The notes under the pieces: model-generated
What the model saw: only the letters and a program-made list of their open reading frames with translations
What the model was told of the DNA's origin: nothing
Databases searched by the model: none
In this document: one piece after another, positions 60,823 to 64,000 of the stretch
Layout: each line of letters begins with the position of its first letter
Position numbering within the stretch: position 1 is the stretch's first letter
Source: Antitrichia curtipendula
Lineage: Eukaryota > Streptophyta > Bryopsida > Hypnales > Leucodontaceae
Assembly (NCBI GenBank): GCA_951230915.1
Contig: OX579635.1
Coordinates: forward strand, 25,544,001 to 25,608,000
DNA: 64,000 nt
Direction: 5' to 3'
Translations under genes and position numbers: made by a program

Positions 60823-60972
60823 GTTTTGACCTGAAATTGACATAAAACCTTTGAGATTTGACCTAATTTTGAAAGGTTTTATTGCAATTTAGGACGAATC
60901 GACATAAATTGCAAGAAAACCTTTCAAAATTAGGTCAAATCTCAAACGTTTTATGTCAATTCAGGTCAAAAC
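60823..60972. repeat. 150-bp hairpin with about 67-bp arms
   Basis: GTTTTGACCTGAAATTGACA...AATTTTGAAAGGTTTT on the left pairs with AAAACCTTTCAAAATTAGG...TGTCAATTCAGGTCAAAAC on the right with few mismatches and a short loop (GGACGAATCGACAT region). It is a small MITE or potential small-RNA precursor. Confidence 0.8.
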
Positions 60973-61809
60973 TCGACTTCAATTGCAGTAAAACCTTTTC
61001 ACCGAATTTTTTAAATTTATCTTTCATTTAAATGGAAAACTCTCATTTGAATGAATATGGTGTTCATGGAAAAAAGGCCTTTGAACTTCGCTAACCTTAT
61101 AGCGTTTTGCTGAATTGCAAGTATTCCTAATAAAACATGATCCAATTTAGGTTGTATGATTGTAATAATTGATTCATTTTGTGATTATTACTCTAAGTTA
61201 TAAGATGTAAGATGCTCACGATCCAATTTGGATTAGACAAAGTGACCTACTCTCGACCAGGGTGGTCAATTTTTTAACGTTCTGAAAATGTGACGAAGTA
61301 ACATCTAATAAAGTTGTTAAGATTTTGCACTAGGAAAAATAGGTATTCCTATATATTGGAAATAGGACGAATGACAATGTACACTTCCTTTTTTTCTAAC
61401 TAATTCTAATCTTGATGGAAAATTAACCAGAAGAAAACATTCGTAGTGTTTTCAATTTCTTAACTGTAGGAAATAATCCTTCGCAACGTTGTTGAATTGG
61501 ACATTTGATACGTTGCTTAGGGTGTCAAAAATAATTGACATACTTTAATTCAATTACGAACTAATTAGTTAACCTTTTCTTTACTTTTATCTTGGTTGTA
61601 CACACACGAATAGTACACATAATGTTCTAAGCAAGTATTTGTTATATAAAAAAGAAAGTAGTTCTAAAACTTATTGGAAAAGAGTGTTCATCAATTTAAA
61701 TTTGAATAGTTAGTAGTAAGTTAAATAAATTTTGATTAGACCTCCGTCCTCTACAGGAGCCTGAAAATCTCATGACATATATTTCATGGATTTTATAAAA
61801 ATCTCATGA
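60973..61809. other. AT-rich spacer
   Basis: No gene recognised. Near its end CATGACATATATTTCATGG and AATCTCATGA/AAATCTCATGATG occur and may be eroded repeats. Confidence 0.4.
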
Positions 61810-62721
61810 TGTGGATTTTAATAAAGGGCGTTCCTTGATGAATTTTGGTCATGATGACCCTGTACATCCGCCGCCGGTCTTCCGCCTCGCCCTTTCCGCT
61901 CGCGCCACGTGGCCTTTGTCGCCTTCGGATGGTTTTCTCTTTCCCCCGATGAGAGTTTTGCTACCTCCCGTTGTTTTCTCTCCCGATACTCTTCCTTTCC
62001 CCAACCTCACGCTGTTTTCTCTCCCGATGTTCCAGTCTTCGATCCTGATCCTTTGCGTTTTGTGCCGCTGGTCTTCCGGAGTGGACAACTTCCCTTGTCG
62101 TCAGTGAGTGGAACTCGGCGTTGTTGGCGGCGAGGCGCGTCCGACATTGGAGGATTGCTGGAGCTGCAAGACATTGGAACTACTCCGGGAGCGCGTCCGA
62201 CCTTGGAGGAGTTGGAGCAAATAGTACCTGCTTTGCAACGTGCAGCGGGCTTGAAAGAGTTGTTGCGCAGGTGAGTCAGTGTCTCCGTTTGAGTGTCCCC
62301 ACTTGCTCGCTTTTGGAAATGCATCACGGGATTTTTGTTTTGTGCGTTGAGAACAATTGTGCTGTTAGCTTGTGCTATCTTGTTGGTAGCTTTGACATTG
62401 TGGACGTTGGACGGCATGTAGATGTTATCAGTAGTTTCATTGAGTTTCGGAGAAATGCTACTCGCTTCCGTTCAAATTTGTCCCACCTCGTTCTTGTGCT
62501 CACTGGCATGCAAGTTTAAGCTGTATCCATTGCGGTTCTTTGAGTTTGATACATAGTTCAAATTTATGGCTTCCTGATGTTGATCTTTGCCGTCATGTAT
62601 CAGGAGTTCAGGTTGCGATTCGTACATTAAAGGTTGCTTTGTGGCCTTGACCACGTTGAAGACGAAGCATGGTAGGACCGTCATCACAACGCAGCGGAGG
62701 CCTTCCAATTTGGAATGACAG
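61810..62721 (+). promoter_or_regulatory. GC-rich leader of the rightward gene of element B
   Basis: An abrupt change to GC/CpG-rich DNA at 61.85 kb, with GTTTTCTCT(T/C)CCCCGATG-like words repeated three times (61931, 61971, 62012). The region ends at a strong donor GACAG|GTAAGT (62721/62722). Frames through it are not convincing as protein, so it is read as 5' untranslated exon(s), in the same position as 41.76-43.3 kb in element A. Confidence 0.45.
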
Positions 62722-63610
62722 GTAAGTTCCTCTGAACCGTATGTCGTGAGATCTCACTATACTACCATTACAGAGTTTTAGACAAGAACAACAGAAGTTT
62801 TAGAATTAGCAGATTGAAGAATGCACGATAATTACAGGTCTGTAGTTCAGAACCCACGGTTATAAGGTTGTTAAAACCCTATAACCGCGCATTGTGGCGT
62901 GGCATCAACCAGAGAAATGCATAAGGGGTCAGCCCTATCAGGAGATCCCACGATGAAGTATCCATTAGAGTAGTCCGACTGGGAAATTTGGGATAGTTAA
63001 TCTGCATTGGATGTCCTGTAAATGATTGTATTCACATTCAAATCATCGTGAGATCCCCTGATAACCAAGAGACATCAAAGAAATGAGGGAAATAAGATAC
63101 TCAATCAGCTGAAAAAGCAACCGCATAACCGTAAAATCTCACTCTTAAGACTGAAGTTGTAGAATAAAAGAGAGATTACCGTGAGATCTCACGATAACGG
63201 ATCATGAGTGGTATCCCAGAACACCAAAGCTTATTGTAGTCTGCCCAACCAGAGCTGCTCCCCATATAGTGATTGCATCGTGTGATCCCCTGATAAGCAA
63301 GGTAGACCAACAGATCATGAATAATAAGTAGTTCAGTCTAAACCCTAAACCCGGATGTATGAGTGAGGACACATCGTGAGATCTCACGATGACGACCAGT
63401 AATAGTCTAGCATCGTGAGATCCCTTGATGATGTTCACGTAGGAACTCTCCAATTCCATTCGAAGCCGCAGTGTCGTAATAATCTGTCATAGAAGCCCTA
63501 CTGTATAAGCAGACATCGTGTGATCTCACGATGATTCCAGATGTGGATCTGCTATGATGACACTCTAATCTAACACTTCGTATGATATGGAATGTTGTAG
63601 TGGTGCACAG
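62722..63610 (+). promoter_or_regulatory. palindrome-packed 5' intron of the rightward gene of element B
   Basis: Donor GTAAGT at 62722 and acceptor GTGCACAG ending at 63610 bound 889 bp containing eight palindromes: 62742, 62937, 63045, 63178, 63277, 63373 (perfect), 63411 and 63514. Confidence 0.65.
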
Positions 63611-64000
63611 ATGCAGGACATTCCTGAGGACTTGAGCCCAAGGAAGCTTGCAGCCTTTGTCGACTGCTGGATACATTCCTTCGAATACATCGGAGAGCAC
63701 AATCTGGCGGCAGTTTTCCGATGCAACCTCAGCGTCACGGAGTGGTGGCTGGAGTTCGTGATAGAGGAAGGCAAGGCTCTCATCGTCCCGATGCTGAGAC
63801 ATCTCGACAGGGTGCACAAACCAGCTGGGCTAAACGTCACGGAGATGCAGGGCCTTGATGGACATATAGTTCTTGTCGTTGTAGAGGAGAAGATACCGAA
63901 GAGTGACTAGTTCATCACCTACGGCTTAATCCTGGACTACGCTAAGCTCAACATGACGAAGTGCAAGTCCATGACAGACAGATCCTTGCTGTTCTGTAGA
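63611..64000 (+). pseudogene. start of the rightward gene of element B, cut by window edge
   Basis: The ATG at 63611 directly follows the acceptor (MQDIPEDLSPRKLAAFVDCW). The frame has a TAG at 63908-63910 (PKSD-stop-FITYGLILDY) and is then open to the window end. The N-terminal domain has a strand-rich stretch (GHIVLVVVEEK) reminiscent of EDYLVIVLQEV in the element A gene, but the similarity is too weak to assert homology. By position it should be the counterpart of the ParB/methyltransferase-like gene. The downstream sequence needed to test this is not in the window. Confidence 0.5.

Larger units (their letters stand above)
51970..64000. mobile_element. Element B: second large unit, with ATCGTGAGATCTCACGAT palindromes (right end outside window)
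   Basis: Twenty-one copies of an 18-20 bp near-palindrome lie between 52218 and 63533, with two degenerate ones near 51975-52015. The layout matches element A: leftward DUF7869-like gene, palindrome-rich 5' introns, a middle spacer, then a GC-rich leader and a rightward gene. Terminal repeats were not found. CACTACTAGAAATGG at 52800 resembles a CACTA end but lies inside the palindrome field. Confidence 0.6.

Overview
The window reads as nuclear DNA of a land plant, most likely a seed-free plant such as a bryophyte. Genes have GT-AG introns, TTTAGGG-type telomeric repeats occur internally, most of the DNA is AT-rich transposon debris, and one intact host gene encodes a chloroplast Rieske oxygenase of the PAO family. 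A decayed NB-ARC gene with an alpha/beta-hydrolase domain in front of it resembles the HNL class of resistance gene described from liverworts. No database search was possible, so family names rest on motifs read by eye.

Regions: 0-1.5 kb, broken hAT-type transposase. 1.5-9.3 kb, AT-rich sequence with small repeats and no secure gene. 9.3-10.4 kb, complete non-autonomous CACTA element with a TTT target-site duplication. 11.4-13.4 kb, hydrolase/NB-ARC relic split by a MITE-like element. 13.5-16.7 kb, unrecognised sequence. 16.7-22.0 kb, seven-exon PAO-family gene on the minus strand whose exons join in frame to 539 aa. 22-30 kb, AT-rich repeats, including a fold-back element and a Harbinger relic.

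From about 30 kb to the right edge lie two large related mobile elements. Element A (about 30.2-51.2 kb) has a leftward DUF7869-like transposase candidate and a rightward cargo gene. The cargo gene appears to join a ParB-like domain to a degenerate N6/N4 DNA methyltransferase-like domain, and is followed by a plant-type FCP1/HAD phosphatase relic and a disordered protein. Element B (about 52 kb to beyond 64 kb) has the same divergent layout: a related transposase candidate leftward and the start of a rightward gene at the edge. Each element carries its own near-palindrome in about 20 copies: core TATCCTCGANTCGAGGATA in A and ATCGTGAGATCTCACGAT in B. The copies concentrate in the long 5' introns of the two divergent genes and recur in later introns and a few exons. 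The layout is conserved between the elements while the motif differs.

Both elements look decayed. At least nine in-frame stops interrupt otherwise continuous reading frames, and all could come from C-to-T changes. A 1-base frameshift lies in a homopolymer of transposase A and another in the methyltransferase-like gene. A 174-bp tandem-repeat fold-back element and a MITE sit inside element A. The best candidate for an undescribed system is this family of large intron-containing plant transposons, with private palindromic sites in gene introns and a ParB-methyltransferase-like cargo.
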